A DNA stretch of 17,101 nucleotides from Pyrinomonadaceae bacterium (lineage in GTDB: Bacteria > Acidobacteriota > Blastocatellia > Pyrinomonadales > Pyrinomonadaceae): positions 1 through 17,101 of the forward strand of contig JACCTF010000675.1 of the NCBI GenBank assembly GCA_013812565.1. The letters run 5' to 3'. Both the position numbers and the translations under genes were made by a program. Shown piece after piece: positions 7,226 through 15,465 of this stretch. Within the stretch, counting starts at the first letter, position 1; each line of letters starts with the position of its first letter. A model generated the notes under the pieces. That model did no database searches and was not told where the DNA came from. It saw nothing but the letters and a program-made list of their open reading frames with translations.

Positions 7226-7318
7226 ACATGTCCTCTAATCAGCAGAGTCCAACTCCATATGTCTCAATAGCATTGGATCAGCGGATGACTCTTACGTAAA
7301 AAGAGATATAGTTACAAG

Positions 7319-9157
7319 ATGATTCATAGTTCCTCGGCTGTGTTATTGATTTTCGACTTCTTCGACGATGACGGCAAACCAGAGCGCGTATGTTTTTCAA
7401 ATCCCCTAGAGATTATCGTGGCTCATTCCGTTGACGAAGTGTGCACGGCTCTCCGGGCAGTGCAGCAGGCTGCCGATGATGGCTTCTATGCCGCCGGGTA
7501 TGTCGCATACGAAGCCGCACACGCTTTTGATTCTGCATATGTCGCAGACCATGATGCCACGATGCCGTTACTCTGGTTTGGAATCTTCGATAAACCGATG
7601 GAGAACGGTCCCGTGCCGACACAGGGAAAATATCATCTATCGACCTGGATGCCTTCAGTAGACCGCAGCGTCTACAATCGCCGTGTAGAAACAGTGCGTG
7701 AGGCCATTGCGCGCGGTGATACCTATCAAGCCAACTACACCTTCAGGCTGCGTGCTCAATTCGAGGGCGATGATTTCGCTTTCTACAAACACCTTCACCG
7801 CTTGCAACGCACACGGTATGGAGCTTACCTCAACATCGGACGCTATCGCATTCTCTCTGTTTCTCCTGAACTGTTCTTTCGCCGTCAGGGATCACAAATC
7901 CTGACGCGTCCGATGAAGGGAACCGTCAGGCGTGGTCGCTGGTGCGAAGAGGATGACAGGCTGTCCGCATGGCTTGCGACATCGGAGAAAGATCGAGCCG
8001 AGAATGTGATGATTGTCGATCTCCTGCGCAACGATCTTGGTCGAATCGCCGAGATGGGTTCTGTGCAGACGCCAAGTCTCTTCGAGATCGAATGCTACCC
8101 GACTGTCTTTCAAATGACTTCCACCGTGACAGCCAAGATGCGGCCGGCTACGACGCTCGAAGAGATATTCGCCGCGCTCTTCCCGTGCGGATCTGTGACC
8201 GGGGCTCCCAAAATCAGCACCATGCGATTGATCAATTTGCTGGAAGATTCACCGCGCAACGTCTACTGCGGCGCCATCGGAGTCGTTAAGCCGCAGGGCT
8301 TGGCAACTTTCAATGTCGCCATCAGAACGGTGTTGATAGACACCCAAACCAGCATGGCCGAATATGGGGTCGGCGGCGGCATCACGTGGGAGTCCAGCAC
8401 TGATGCTGAGTACAGGGAAGCTTTGTCCAAAGCCGCGCTCCTCACCGAACATCACACGATGTTTGATCTATTAGAAACAATGCTGCTGGAGGATGCCCGG
8501 TATCATTTATTGGAGGAGCATCTTGAACGCCTCGCGGCATCTGCAAAATACTTCGACGTTCCTCTATCCATCGAGAGTGTGCGCTGGAGCTTGGAAGAAC
8601 ACGCGAAACAAGTTCCTATTGAAAGACGCCGCGTCCGTCTCCTTGTTTCACAGGATGGAAGAGTGCGCATCGAAAGTGTGCCGTTGGATCCGCTTCCCTC
8701 ACAACCTTTGACAGTTATGATGGCTCGAACGCCTGTGTCCACACACGACCGCTTTCTCTTTCACAAAACTACGCATCGTGCCGTCTATGACATTCATCGC
8801 GCTCAGTGCCCGACTGCTTTTGATGTTTTGCTGTGGAATGAGAAAGAGGAACTCACAGAGTTTACTACTGGAAACCTCGTGGTTGAGATGGATGGCGGTC
8901 GCTGGACGCCGCCTATCGAGAGCGGCCTGTTAGCAGGAACATTCCGCGCGAAACTGCTGCGGCTGGGTGAGATCAGCGAGCGCACGCTTACACACGTGGA
9001 TATTGAGCGGGCGTCTCGATGCTGGTTGATAAATAGTGTCCGTGGTTGGATGGAAGTGTCGTTTGAAGGCAACAATTTGTCCGATGAAAGAAAGAGAAGC
9101 ATTTCAACCGAGTTACAGAAGGGCCAGCTACAAAATCCCCTTGATTTAATCGGATGA
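7319..9157 (+). CDS. pabB: Fused aminodeoxychorismate synthase component I / aminodeoxychorismate lyase (PabB-PabC)
   Basis: A bifunctional 612-residue cytosolic enzyme of p-aminobenzoate and hence folate synthesis. Residues about 1-375 are the chorismate-binding synthase: TRPMKGTVRRG (196-206) has the lysine (K200) typical of PabB, where anthranilate synthases have alanine. It continues with PTVFQMTSTV, LFPCGSVTGAPKIS (287-300) and YGVGGGITWESS (349-360). Residues about 380-600 are a class IV aminotransferase-fold lyase: FDLLETMLL opens it, K483 in FHKTTHRAVYD is the presumed PLP lysine, and ELTEFTTGN (511-519) and GLLAGTFR are further family motifs. The fusion is common in several phyla and channels aminodeoxychorismate to PABA. 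The glutaminase PabA is not in the window and must be encoded elsewhere, or ammonia is used. ATG 7319 has only a weak purine stretch upstream. Confidence 0.93.
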   Translation: MIHSSSAVLLIFDFFDDDGKPERVCFSNPLEIIVAHSVDEVCTALRAVQQAADDGFYAAGYVAYEAAHAFDSAYVADHDATMPLLWFGIFDKPMENGPVPTQGKYHLSTWMPSVDRSVYNRRVETVREAIARGDTYQANYTFRLRAQFEGDDFAFYKHLHRLQRTRYGAYLNIGRYRILSVSPELFFRRQGSQILTRPMKGTVRRGRWCEEDDRLSAWLATSEKDRAENVMIVDLLRNDLGRIAEMGSVQTPSLFEIECYPTVFQMTSTVTAKMRPATTLEEIFAALFPCGSVTGAPKISTMRLINLLEDSPRNVYCGAIGVVKPQGLATFNVAIRTVLIDTQTSMAEYGVGGGITWESSTDAEYREALSKAALLTEHHTMFDLLETMLLEDARYHLLEEHLERLAASAKYFDVPLSIESVRWSLEEHAKQVPIERRRVRLLVSQDGRVRIESVPLDPLPSQPLTVMMARTPVSTHDRFLFHKTTHRAVYDIHRAQCPTAFDVLLWNEKEELTEFTTGNLVVEMDGGRWTPPIESGLLAGTFRAKLLRLGEISERTLTHVDIERASRCWLINSVRGWMEVSFEGNNLSDERKRSISTELQKGQLQNPLDLIG

Positions 9158-9222
9158 AAAGATTAACGGTGTGATCCTGTTTAAGTATGGCAAAGGGTAA
9201 TTTGCGAACAAGCTGCTTCGCA

Positions 9223-9306
9223 TCAACTCTCGCCGAAAAAGTACCAGAGCACGAACGCGATAGCTGCAACGCCGCCGCTGACCACAAATATCTCCGTCGT
9301 ATCCAT
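9223..9306 (-). CDS. Tiny one-helix membrane protein downstream of copA
   Basis: A 27-residue frame: five polar residues, then a hydrophobic helix (IFVVSGGVAAIAFVLWYFFG, 6-25), then ES and a TGA stop. The start ATG 9306 has GGAAGG five bases upstream, a better site than many large genes here have, and lies 18 bp after the copA stop, so co-translation in the copper operon is likely. The start and helix resemble the N-terminal anchor of small cupredoxin-domain proteins often found next to copper ATPases, and the form also recalls CcoS, the small protein behind CcoI-type ATPases. Neither a cupredoxin domain nor the acidic CcoS tail follows, since the frame closes at once. It is either a genuine microprotein or the truncated start of such a gene. 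No product has been shown. Confidence 0.5.
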   Translation of the reverse strand: MDTTEIFVVSGGVAAIAFVLWYFFGES

Positions 9307-9324
9307 TTTAACCTTCCGCAATTC

Positions 9325-11883
9325 TTACAGGGGCGCACGGAAGCCGCGCAACCTTAAACTGTTGGCGACGACTGAGACGCTTGAGAGCGACATCGCCGCG
9401 CTTGCGATCACGGGCGAGAGCAGCCAGCCCGTAAACGGATACAGCAACCCGGCGGCGACAGGGATGCCGATAATATTGTAGATGAACGCCCAGAAGAGAT
9501 TCTGTTTGATGGTGGCGATAGTCGATTTAGAGAGCGCAATCGCCGTCACCACGCCGCGCAAGTCGCCGCGCAGGAGCGTGATGTCTGACGCTTCAATCGC
9601 CACATCCGTACCTGTCCCGATGGCAATGCCGACATCGGCTTGCGCCAGTGCCGGGGCATCGTTGATGCCGTCGCCGACCATGCCGACCGTTCTTCTCGCA
9701 CCTTGCAGGCGCTTGATCTCATCGGCTTTGCCTTCGGGTAGAATCTCGGCGAGCACGCGCGTGATGCCCACTTGCTTTGCCACCGCCTCAGCCGTGCGCC
9801 GGTTGTCGCCCGTTATCATCACAACTTCGAGACCTTGCCGCTTCATCACTTCGACGGCTTCCTTAGATTCCGGCTTGATGACATCGGCTACCGCGATGAG
9901 ACCGCCGAACTTATCATCAACCGCAACGTACATCGGCGTCTTGCCCTCGTCTGCGAGCCGCGCTGCCTGCTCCTCGAATCCGTCAACCGCGATGCCGCGC
10001 TCGCGCATCAATTTCACGTTGCCGAACAGCAATCGACGACTTTCAACTACGGCTTCGATACCATGACCGGCAATCGCATTGAAGTTCGTCGCTTCAACGA
10101 GAGTAAGGCCCCGTGCTTCCGCCCCGCGCACAATCGCCGCAGCCAGCGGATGCTCGCTGCTTCGTTCCGCTGAAGCTGCCAAGCGCAACAAATCGTCCGC
10201 TGAAATCCATTCGCTTGCGGCAGTCACAACATCGGTGAGCATCGGCTCGCCTTTGGTGATGGTGCCCGTCTTGTCGAGCACGATGGTGTTCATTTTATGC
10301 GCTGTCTCAAGACTCTCGCCGCCTTTGATAAGCACACCGTTCTCCGCGCCCTTACCGGTGCCGACCATGATCGCCGTCGGCGTGGCGAGGCCGAGCGCAC
10401 ATGGACATGCGATGATCAGCACCGCGACAAAGTTGACGAGCGCGAAAGTGAAGCGCGTGTCAATCGGCGCGAGGACAAACCACACGACGAACGTGGCGAT
10501 AGCGATGCAGATGACGACCGGTGTAAAGACGCCGCTAATCACATCGGCCAAACGTGCGATGGGCGCTTTCGAACCTTGTGCTTCTGAGACGAGCTTGACG
10601 ATCTGTTGTAAAGCCGTGTCACGCCCGACCTTCGTCGCTCTGAACTTGAATGCACCGGTCTTGTTAAGCGTCGCGCCGAAAACTTCATCGCCCACCATCT
10701 TCTCGACCGGCATGCTCTCGCCCGTCAACATCGATTCATCAATTGCCGACGCGCCATCGACGACTTCGCCGTCAACCGGAATCTTCTCGCCGGGACGAAC
10801 GATTACGACATCGCCGGGAACCACTTCCTCGACAACGATGTCCATCTCGCGCCCGTCGCGAACGACACGCGCAGTCTTCGCTTGCAAACTCGCGAGGCGG
10901 CGAATCGCATCGCTCGTCTGCCCCTTCGCTCGTGACTCAAGCATCCTGCCGAGAAGTATCAACGCGATGATGACGCTCGTAGCCTCAAAATAGACGGGCA
11001 CCATCGGCATCTCTGTTATGTCAACCATGCCAGCCACGGGGTCGCGCCCCGTCGCCCCGACGAAGATGCGCGGTGCAATGGTTGCCGCAACCGAGTAGAG
11101 ATAAGCCGCGCCTGTTCCGACGGCGATGAGCGTGTTCATGTCCGCCGCGCGGTGACGGAACGCCGACCATGCGCCACGATAGAACTGCAGGCCGCAGTAG
11201 AAGACGACCGGCGTAGTGAGCGCGAGTTGCAGCCAGTTGACGCCGGGAAAATTGAAGAGCGTGATGCGCCCGTGCGACATTGCGATGACAAGCACGGGTA
11301 ATGAGAGAACCCCCGCAATCCAAAACTTGCGGCGCAAATCTTTGTACTCGGCATCACGCTCAGACTGTTCGGATTCTTCCGCCGACTTGCCGCCCGCGCC
11401 CGATGTTTCATGCACACGGTAGCCAAATTCCTCAATCGCACGCCGGATGCTTCCCACGTCCGTCGCGCCCGGTAGATATTCAACGCGCACCTCCGCAAGG
11501 GCGAGATTGAATGTCGCATTGACGACGCCGCGCAACCCGCTCAAGTGTTTCTCCATCGGCTGACTTGATCCCGATGGGCGCGCCGAGTCGTCAACGATGA
11601 AGTCGGCGTGTGCCGTGCCCGCCGTACCATAGCCGACATCTTTCACCGTCTCTATGAGTTTGCCGACGCCCGTCGCTTGCGGGTCGTACTCGACCGTCGC
11701 GCGTGAGGTCGCGAAGTTAACATTCGCACGTTGCACGCCGGGAGCCTTCGATAGTTTGCGCTCGATCCGCCGCGCGCAGGCCGCGCATGTCATACCCGTA
11801 ATCGGCAGATCAACGCGCTCGCCTTCACTGTCCGGCGTGGTGGAGGTGTGGCTATTTCCGTATTGTTTGCCTGCCGCTGTCAT
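9325..11883 (-). CDS. copA: Copper-translocating P-type ATPase (P1B-1)
   Basis: An 852-residue inner-membrane pump predicted to export Cu(I) from the cytoplasm using ATP. It begins with a heavy-metal domain with GMTCAAC (30-36). A second HMA-like domain (about 93-160) has lost its CxxC. Eight membrane segments follow, with CPC (493-495) as the transport site. Also visible are TGES (387-390), the phosphorylated DKTGT (537-541), SEHPL (576-580), the GDGIND hinge (737-742), and YN (802-803) plus MSLSS (831-835), which together mark Cu(I) specificity. ATG 11883 has GGAGGT six bases upstream. The length is typical for a two-HMA CopA. Upstream lies a MerR-type promoter, so copper induction through a CueR-like activator is likely. 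The tiny membrane protein follows 18 bp downstream. The call is secure; only the role of the dead second HMA domain is open. Confidence 0.97.
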   Translation of the reverse strand: MTAAGKQYGNSHTSTTPDSEGERVDLPITGMTCAACARRIERKLSKAPGVQRANVNFATSRATVEYDPQATGVGKLIETVKDVGYGTAGTAHADFIVDDSARPSGSSQPMEKHLSGLRGVVNATFNLALAEVRVEYLPGATDVGSIRRAIEEFGYRVHETSGAGGKSAEESEQSERDAEYKDLRRKFWIAGVLSLPVLVIAMSHGRITLFNFPGVNWLQLALTTPVVFYCGLQFYRGAWSAFRHRAADMNTLIAVGTGAAYLYSVAATIAPRIFVGATGRDPVAGMVDITEMPMVPVYFEATSVIIALILLGRMLESRAKGQTSDAIRRLASLQAKTARVVRDGREMDIVVEEVVPGDVVIVRPGEKIPVDGEVVDGASAIDESMLTGESMPVEKMVGDEVFGATLNKTGAFKFRATKVGRDTALQQIVKLVSEAQGSKAPIARLADVISGVFTPVVICIAIATFVVWFVLAPIDTRFTFALVNFVAVLIIACPCALGLATPTAIMVGTGKGAENGVLIKGGESLETAHKMNTIVLDKTGTITKGEPMLTDVVTAASEWISADDLLRLAASAERSSEHPLAAAIVRGAEARGLTLVEATNFNAIAGHGIEAVVESRRLLFGNVKLMRERGIAVDGFEEQAARLADEGKTPMYVAVDDKFGGLIAVADVIKPESKEAVEVMKRQGLEVVMITGDNRRTAEAVAKQVGITRVLAEILPEGKADEIKRLQGARRTVGMVGDGINDAPALAQADVGIAIGTGTDVAIEASDITLLRGDLRGVVTAIALSKSTIATIKQNLFWAFIYNIIGIPVAAGLLYPFTGWLLSPVIASAAMSLSSVSVVANSLRLRGFRAPL

Positions 11884-11933
11884 CTCTTTACCTCCTACTT
11901 ATCAACTAAACCTTATCGCGCATACACAAGAAC

Positions 11934-11965
11934 ATCATAAACCCTGTAGTCAAATATAGAGTCAA
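11934..11965 (-). promoter_or_regulatory. MerR/CueR-type copper-responsive promoter of copA
   Basis: On the minus strand, TTGACT (-35, 11960-11965) and TATGAT (-10, 11934-11939) are 20 bp apart, the over-long spacing typical of MerR-family promoters. The spacer holds an imperfect dyad: ACTCTATA, six bases, TACAGGGT (6 of 8 arm pairs match), at 11941-11962. It resembles the operators of CueR, PbrR and CadR type activators. The -10 lies about 50 bp before the copA start. No MerR-family gene is in the window, so the activator must be encoded elsewhere. Confidence 0.6.
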
Positions 11966-12024
11966 GAGGTGGTGAAATTGCGGGTGCATCTTGTCAGTTG
12001 AAAAGAACATGCTCAGCTAAATGT

Positions 12025-12453
12025 CTAAATGGCATGAGCCGCCCATGCAACCGCTGCGTAGCGCAATGCTTTGCCGATAAGTATCCAGAACGAGAATGCG
12101 CCGAAAGGAACGCGCAACGCACCGGCAAGCGCCACCATCGCATCGCCGATGACGGGCACCCACGAAAGCAACAATGCAGGTTGACCGTAGCGCCGCAGCA
12201 GCTTTGCCGCATATGTCTGTTCCATTGCGGCATCGGTTTTCTCGCTGAGAGCCTGCGCCGCCCGGCGACCTATCCAGTAAGTTGTGCAAGACCCAAGATA
12301 GTTTCCCACTGTTGCCACCAACACTGGCGCGACCATCTGCCCTTCATGGCGTACAAGGGCAACCAACGCTCCCTCCGAACCTAACGGCAACACGGTTGCA
12401 GCGAGAAAGCTCCAAACAAACAAACCTCCATAGGCAAGCAAAACATCGGACAT
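12025..12453 (-). CDS. YqaA family inner-membrane protein (DedA/SNARE-associated VTT type)
   Basis: A 142-residue polytopic membrane protein, the same length as E. coli YqaA. Hydrophobic segments run at about 5-28 (LLAYGGLFVWSFLAATVLPL), 38-60 (MVAPVLVATVGNYLGSCTTYWIG), 92-112 and 117-138. The family pattern is visible in LPLGSEG near residue 23, in VGNYLGSCTTYWIGR, and in the RYGQPALLLSWVPVIGDAMVALAGALRVP stretch, in which the proline-containing WVPVIGD and GALR are conserved. The VTT/DedA superfamily includes undecaprenyl-phosphate and phospholipid translocases, but YqaA itself has no assigned reaction. It is transcribed in the same direction as copA, whose copper promoter lies between the two genes, and is divergent from the DUF1801 gene. 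The ribosome site before ATG 12453 is weak. The family assignment is good; the function is unknown. Confidence 0.82.
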   Translation of the reverse strand: MSDVLLAYGGLFVWSFLAATVLPLGSEGALVALVRHEGQMVAPVLVATVGNYLGSCTTYWIGRRAAQALSEKTDAAMEQTYAAKLLRRYGQPALLLSWVPVIGDAMVALAGALRVPFGAFSFWILIGKALRYAAVAWAAHAI

Positions 12454-12671
12454 CGGCGGCTTACTCTCTCCGACAATTTCTCACACAATGTGACCAATGA
12501 TCTTCGCTGTTTGTGAACGAAGCATCTTGTTTCTGACCATAATACTGTCGATTTATTACGACTGTGCTCACAACATGATAACCAAACTGCCGTCAGTTCC
12601 GATGAACTCCGTATACTTATAGTGCATAGGCAGGCATTATAGAGCGCTTAACTCCACAGGAGGTTACATCG

Positions 12672-13100
12672 ATGGTCGAGCAAACGTTAACATTTGAACA
12701 ATATCTTGCTGGCTTGCCGCCTGAGCGTCGGAGCGAGGTCGAGCGAGTCTGGCGTGCGGTGCGTGAAAACATCCCCGCCGGTTACGCGGAGCGGATCGGA
12801 GACAAATTTTTGACCTTCGCGGCGGACGATGAACAACTTGTGGCGCTGGCAAGTCAGAAGAACTACATCAGCTTGTACCTGATGCCGCTCTACGTCTTCC
12901 CGGAGCTGAAAGCCAAGTTTGATGCGGCCGCAGGCACCAAGCTTAAATGCGGAAAGAGTTGCATCAATTTCTCGCGAGCAGAAGATCTGCCGCTACTAAC
13001 AATCGCCGAAATTCTTACCGCGTGCCCGGACGTGAAAGCTTACAAAGCACATTTGTTGCAGATGCGCGCCGAGGCTCAACGAAAGAGGAAGCCCGGTTGA
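12672..13100 (+). CDS. DUF1801 / YdhG-like protein
   Basis: A 142-residue soluble protein of the DUF1801 (YdhG/YjbR-CyaY-like) group. The order matches the family: an N-terminal helix with FEQYLAGLPPERRSEVERVW, then a strand pair (KFLTFAADDEQLVALASQKNYISLYLMP, about 37-64). Next comes a helix ending ELKAKFDAAAG, the conserved KCGKSCINF (about 92-100) and a C-terminal helix. Family members have a frataxin-like fold; some bacterial relatives are linked to iron or stress response, but no reaction is known. An excellent AGGAGG precedes ATG 12672 by 9 bases. It is monocistronic, divergent from the YqaA gene across 218 bp and convergent with the YceH gene. Three cysteines (two in KCGKSC) could bind metal, which is only a guess. 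Confidence 0.78.
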   Translation: MVEQTLTFEQYLAGLPPERRSEVERVWRAVRENIPAGYAERIGDKFLTFAADDEQLVALASQKNYISLYLMPLYVFPELKAKFDAAAGTKLKCGKSCINFSRAEDLPLLTIAEILTACPDVKAYKAHLLQMRAEAQRKRKPG

Positions 13101-13211
13101 AATTCACAAGCCGTTTCAAAATATGCGAAGGAAGGGTTAAACGGAAATCACAATTTAGAAATGTGCCATGACATCAGAACTCCAAGGTAAGACGTGCGCT
13201 GAAAAGATTCG

Positions 13212-13241
13212 GCACACAAGAAGCAGTGTAAACTTGTGCGC
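13212..13241. terminator. Possible hairpin between convergent genes
   Basis: GCACACAAG (13212-13220) and CTTGTGCGC (13233-13241) pair as a 9-bp stem with one mismatch around a 12-base loop. They lie between the ends of the DUF1801 gene (plus) and the YceH gene (minus), where a shared terminator is expected. No T-run follows on either side, so this is weak support. Confidence 0.25.
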
Positions 13242-13245
13242 ACAG

Positions 13246-13911
13246 TTAACCGAATTGCCTTTTGAAATCCTCAAGCTCCTGCCGTAGGTTCTTTATCTCA
13301 TTGCTGAGAGTTTCTACTTCGTGTTCAAGTTTCAGCAGCCTTTCAGTCTCCGTCAGTCTGCGTATCTCTTTACCCTCTGAAGATCCGGCATCAGAAGTTT
13401 GATCGATGATTATGTCCCCGGCCAGAAGGTGCGCATAGCGAGCTTCTTTGTGACCTGGCTGACGCGGTAATCTAGCTAACAACGCCTGCGGTTCTTTACT
13501 CATCAGGGAGTTCAATGTTTGCTCAACTTCGTCTAACCCTGAGAACTCGTAGAGCCGTGCGCCCCTTTCTCGAAGCTCCCCAACAGTCTGCGATCCTCTG
13601 AGCATCAGCACGGTCAGAAGGGCTAGCTCTTGTTCATTAAGCTCAAAAATCTCTTTTATCATGTGCTTGTATTTCGGCACACGATTACCACTACGGTAGA
13701 ACAAATAGACCAGATTCTTCTCTCGTAAACTGTCGATGGCATGAGTGACCATTGTTTCATCAAATGAAACGACCGGATCGCGGTTATTCTTCTGGTTGCA
13801 GGCTTGCACTAGGGCGTTAAGGGTTAGCGGGTAATACTCAGGTGTTGTCACCTGCTTTTCGACTAGAGATCCGAGCACCCGCACTTCCAGGTTATTCAAC
13901 ATCGTCAACAT
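13246..13911 (-). CDS. YceH family protein (DUF480)
   Basis: A 221-residue cytosolic protein. Residues 8-47 carry the strongly conserved YceH signature: LEVRVLGSLVEK, TPEYYPLTLNAL, and ACNQKNNRDPV. The two winged-helix-like halves run at about 1-85 and 90-165. RLPRQPGHKEARYAHLL closes the conserved part. The C-terminal 40 residues (about 181-220) are a charged coiled coil of the KLEHEVETLSNEIKNLRQEL type, suggesting a homodimer or a partner. YceH proteins have a DNA-binding-like fold, but no target or reaction is established. ATG 13911 has only GGAA upstream; ATG at residue 4 (13902) is an equally good start. It lies alone, 203 bp after the LacI-family gene on the same strand, in a gap with no other gene that I can support. 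Confidence 0.9.
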   Translation of the reverse strand: MLTMLNNLEVRVLGSLVEKQVTTPEYYPLTLNALVQACNQKNNRDPVVSFDETMVTHAIDSLREKNLVYLFYRSGNRVPKYKHMIKEIFELNEQELALLTVLMLRGSQTVGELRERGARLYEFSGLDEVEQTLNSLMSKEPQALLARLPRQPGHKEARYAHLLAGDIIIDQTSDAGSSEGKEIRRLTETERLLKLEHEVETLSNEIKNLRQELEDFKRQFG

Positions 13912-14114
13912 ACCAATTCCAGGTTAGGAGAAAGAAAGCAATTTTTCTTCAGGGTAAAGCGACTTTGATCAACGCTGAACAGTTTCTGGGTCGCATAGCC
14001 CGTGTGATAGAAATCAAGTCGCACTGTGGGCAAAGCGATTACGGTAATTATTCATGTTACGCGGAGCGGGTTCTACATCCCGAAGGAATGAAGACGTCAG
14101 TTGCATGACATGAG

Positions 14115-15122
14115 CTATTCATCGAGAGGCACACTGCCCGTCGATTCGCGTACGACAAGGTGAGTCTCTACTACAAACTCGCGCCCGGCCGGCGTCGATA
14201 TATTAACGCTGTACATGAGTGCATGAAAGGCTTTTTCGGCGAGGTCCGAGCGCGACAAACGCACCGTGGTGAGTGGCGGTTCAGCAAAATGCGCCGGGTC
14301 GATGTCATCAAAACCGACGACGGAGACATCGTCCGGCACGCGCAGACCAGCCAGGCGTATGGCGCGTATGGCGCCAAAAGCGGTTAAGTCGTTTGAGGCG
14401 AGGACGGCCGTCGGGGGTCTCTCTGCGGTCAACAAATGATGCATCGCCGCCAAGCCGCCGTCGAACTTGTGGTTGCCCGCGAAAATGAGTTGTTCGTTTT
14501 CTACAAGCCCGTACTTGTCGAGACACTCGATAAAGGCCGACCGTCGAATCCGAGCCGATTTCAGATTGTTGGGCCCGCTGATAAAGCCGATGCGCCGATG
14601 TCCGAGACCGAGCAAGTGCCTAACGGCTTCGTCAATTCCCTGGGCATAATCGATATTGATATTACTCACGAGGTGTCCTACCGTGCCGACATCGAGAAAG
14701 ACCATCGGAATACTCTTATGCGCCAGCGCTTCGATTGATGCCCCGTCCATCTCCGACGTCATGATCGCCACGCCATCGACTTGGCGCTCAACCATTCGTT
14801 TGACGCAGAGCGCCATACGGGTGGCGCAGTAGTCGGTGTTGGCGATGAGGATTTCGTAGCCGTGCTGAGTGACCACGTCCTCGAAACTCTTAACCAGTTC
14901 CGGGAAGAAGGGGTTAACGATGTCGGAGACGATCAATCCTAGAATGCGGCTGCGGCCAGAGGCGAGCGAGCGCGCATGAGTGTTCGGATGGTAGCCGAGT
15001 TCATCAATGGCTTTCCATACTTTCTTCGCCGTTTTGGGGTCAACGAAGGAAGTGTTGTTAATCGTCCGGGAGACGGTCGCGGTCGAGACGTTAGCTCGTT
15101 TTGCCACTTCTTTAATGTTCAT
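14115..15122 (-). CDS. LacI-family transcriptional regulator
   Basis: A 335-residue DNA-binding repressor or activator that responds to a sugar-like ligand. Residues 1-24 are the helix-turn-helix (MNIKEVAKRANVSTATVSRT). The hinge helix is NTHARSLASGRS (47-58), whose L53 is expected to insert at a central CpG in the operator. The periplasmic-binding-protein-like effector domain follows, with ILGLIVSDIVNPFF, GFISGP, VLASNDLTAFGAIRAI and VSVVGFDDID all visible. It is divergent from the TonB-dependent receptor gene, and the gap between them has a near-perfect dyad of the expected CpG-centred type. It probably controls that receptor and itself. The ligand cannot be read from sequence. ATG 15122 gives the canonical N-terminus, though its ribosome site is poor. 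Confidence 0.94.
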   Translation of the reverse strand: MNIKEVAKRANVSTATVSRTINNTSFVDPKTAKKVWKAIDELGYHPNTHARSLASGRSRILGLIVSDIVNPFFPELVKSFEDVVTQHGYEILIANTDYCATRMALCVKRMVERQVDGVAIMTSEMDGASIEALAHKSIPMVFLDVGTVGHLVSNINIDYAQGIDEAVRHLLGLGHRRIGFISGPNNLKSARIRRSAFIECLDKYGLVENEQLIFAGNHKFDGGLAAMHHLLTAERPPTAVLASNDLTAFGAIRAIRLAGLRVPDDVSVVGFDDIDPAHFAEPPLTTVRLSRSDLAEKAFHALMYSVNISTPAGREFVVETHLVVRESTGSVPLDE

Positions 15123-15147
15123 ACGGGAGTCGGAAAGGATGAAAAGG

Positions 15148-15171
15148 ATGTTGACAATAATGTTGACAATA
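15148..15171. repeat. Tandem 12-bp repeat, 2 copies, with -35-like cores
   Basis: ATGTTGACAATA occurs twice back to back (15148-15159 and 15160-15171), 25 bp before the LacI start codon on the minus strand. Each copy has TTGACA on the plus strand. A further GTTGAC lies at 15235-15240 within the dyad GTTGACTTCAAC (15235-15246). It could be an operator repeat in the regulator's own leader, or a duplicated promoter element. Confidence 0.55.
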
Positions 15172-15191
15172 CTACGGAAGCGAAATACACT
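15163..15191 (+). promoter_or_regulatory. Sigma70-like promoter reading toward the TonB receptor
   Basis: TTGACA (15163-15168) is a perfect -35 and TACACT (15186-15191) a 4-of-6 -10, with the ideal 17-bp spacing. The first repeat copy, 12 bp upstream, has no partner -10. The receptor start is 274 bp further on, so the transcript would have a long leader that contains the LacI-type dyad. Confidence 0.4.
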
Positions 15192-15361
15192 CCGGCCGCT
15201 TCATTAATGTATACAACGTAGAGCTGCAGCGGCGGTTGACTTCAACATCAACTCTTAATAGCAGGTAGATCCGCAGTCAGGATAGACCACAAAACCGCAT
15301 CTCTCAACTGTTATATAGCACTCAACCAAGGGTCGAAAGTTTCAAGTTGCGTGCTCTCTCA

Positions 15362-15375
15362 TGTAACCGCTTACA
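15362..15375. promoter_or_regulatory. LacI-family operator candidate
   Basis: TGTAACCGCTTACA is a 14-bp dyad with six of seven base pairs matching and a central CpG, the classic LacI/CcpA-type form TGTAANCGNTTACA. A related half-site on the other strand, AGCGGTTATA (15405-15414), matches 9 of 10 bases in reverse complement. Both lie between the LacI gene and the receptor gene, 91 and 52 bp before the receptor start. The LacI hinge leucine fits such a site. The remainder of the gap (15192-15361) holds nothing else I can name. Confidence 0.6.
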
Positions 15376-15465
15376 CCCACGAGGGTTTCCATGTTTCAAC
15401 ACAGGAGCGGTTATACGATCACACGGACAGCCTGATAAAAAGACGGTAAGGAGATTGGAATTGTC

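Noticed and set aside
10079..10993. A 304-codon open frame on the plus strand
   Set aside because: It lies wholly antisense to the well-supported copA gene and shows a low-complexity Ser/Thr/Arg/Ala make-up with no domain pattern. It is a shadow caused by codon bias, as are the frames at 9482-10066 and 10297-10587.
14085..14099. CATCCCGAAGGAATG hairpin as the LacI gene terminator
   Set aside because: The stem is only six pairs with a wobble and has no T-run afterwards. It is too weak to report as a feature.
13842..14108. An 88-codon plus-strand frame in the gap between the YceH and LacI genes
   Set aside because: It starts inside the YceH gene on the opposite strand, has no ribosome site or recognisable motif, and its coding character is poor.
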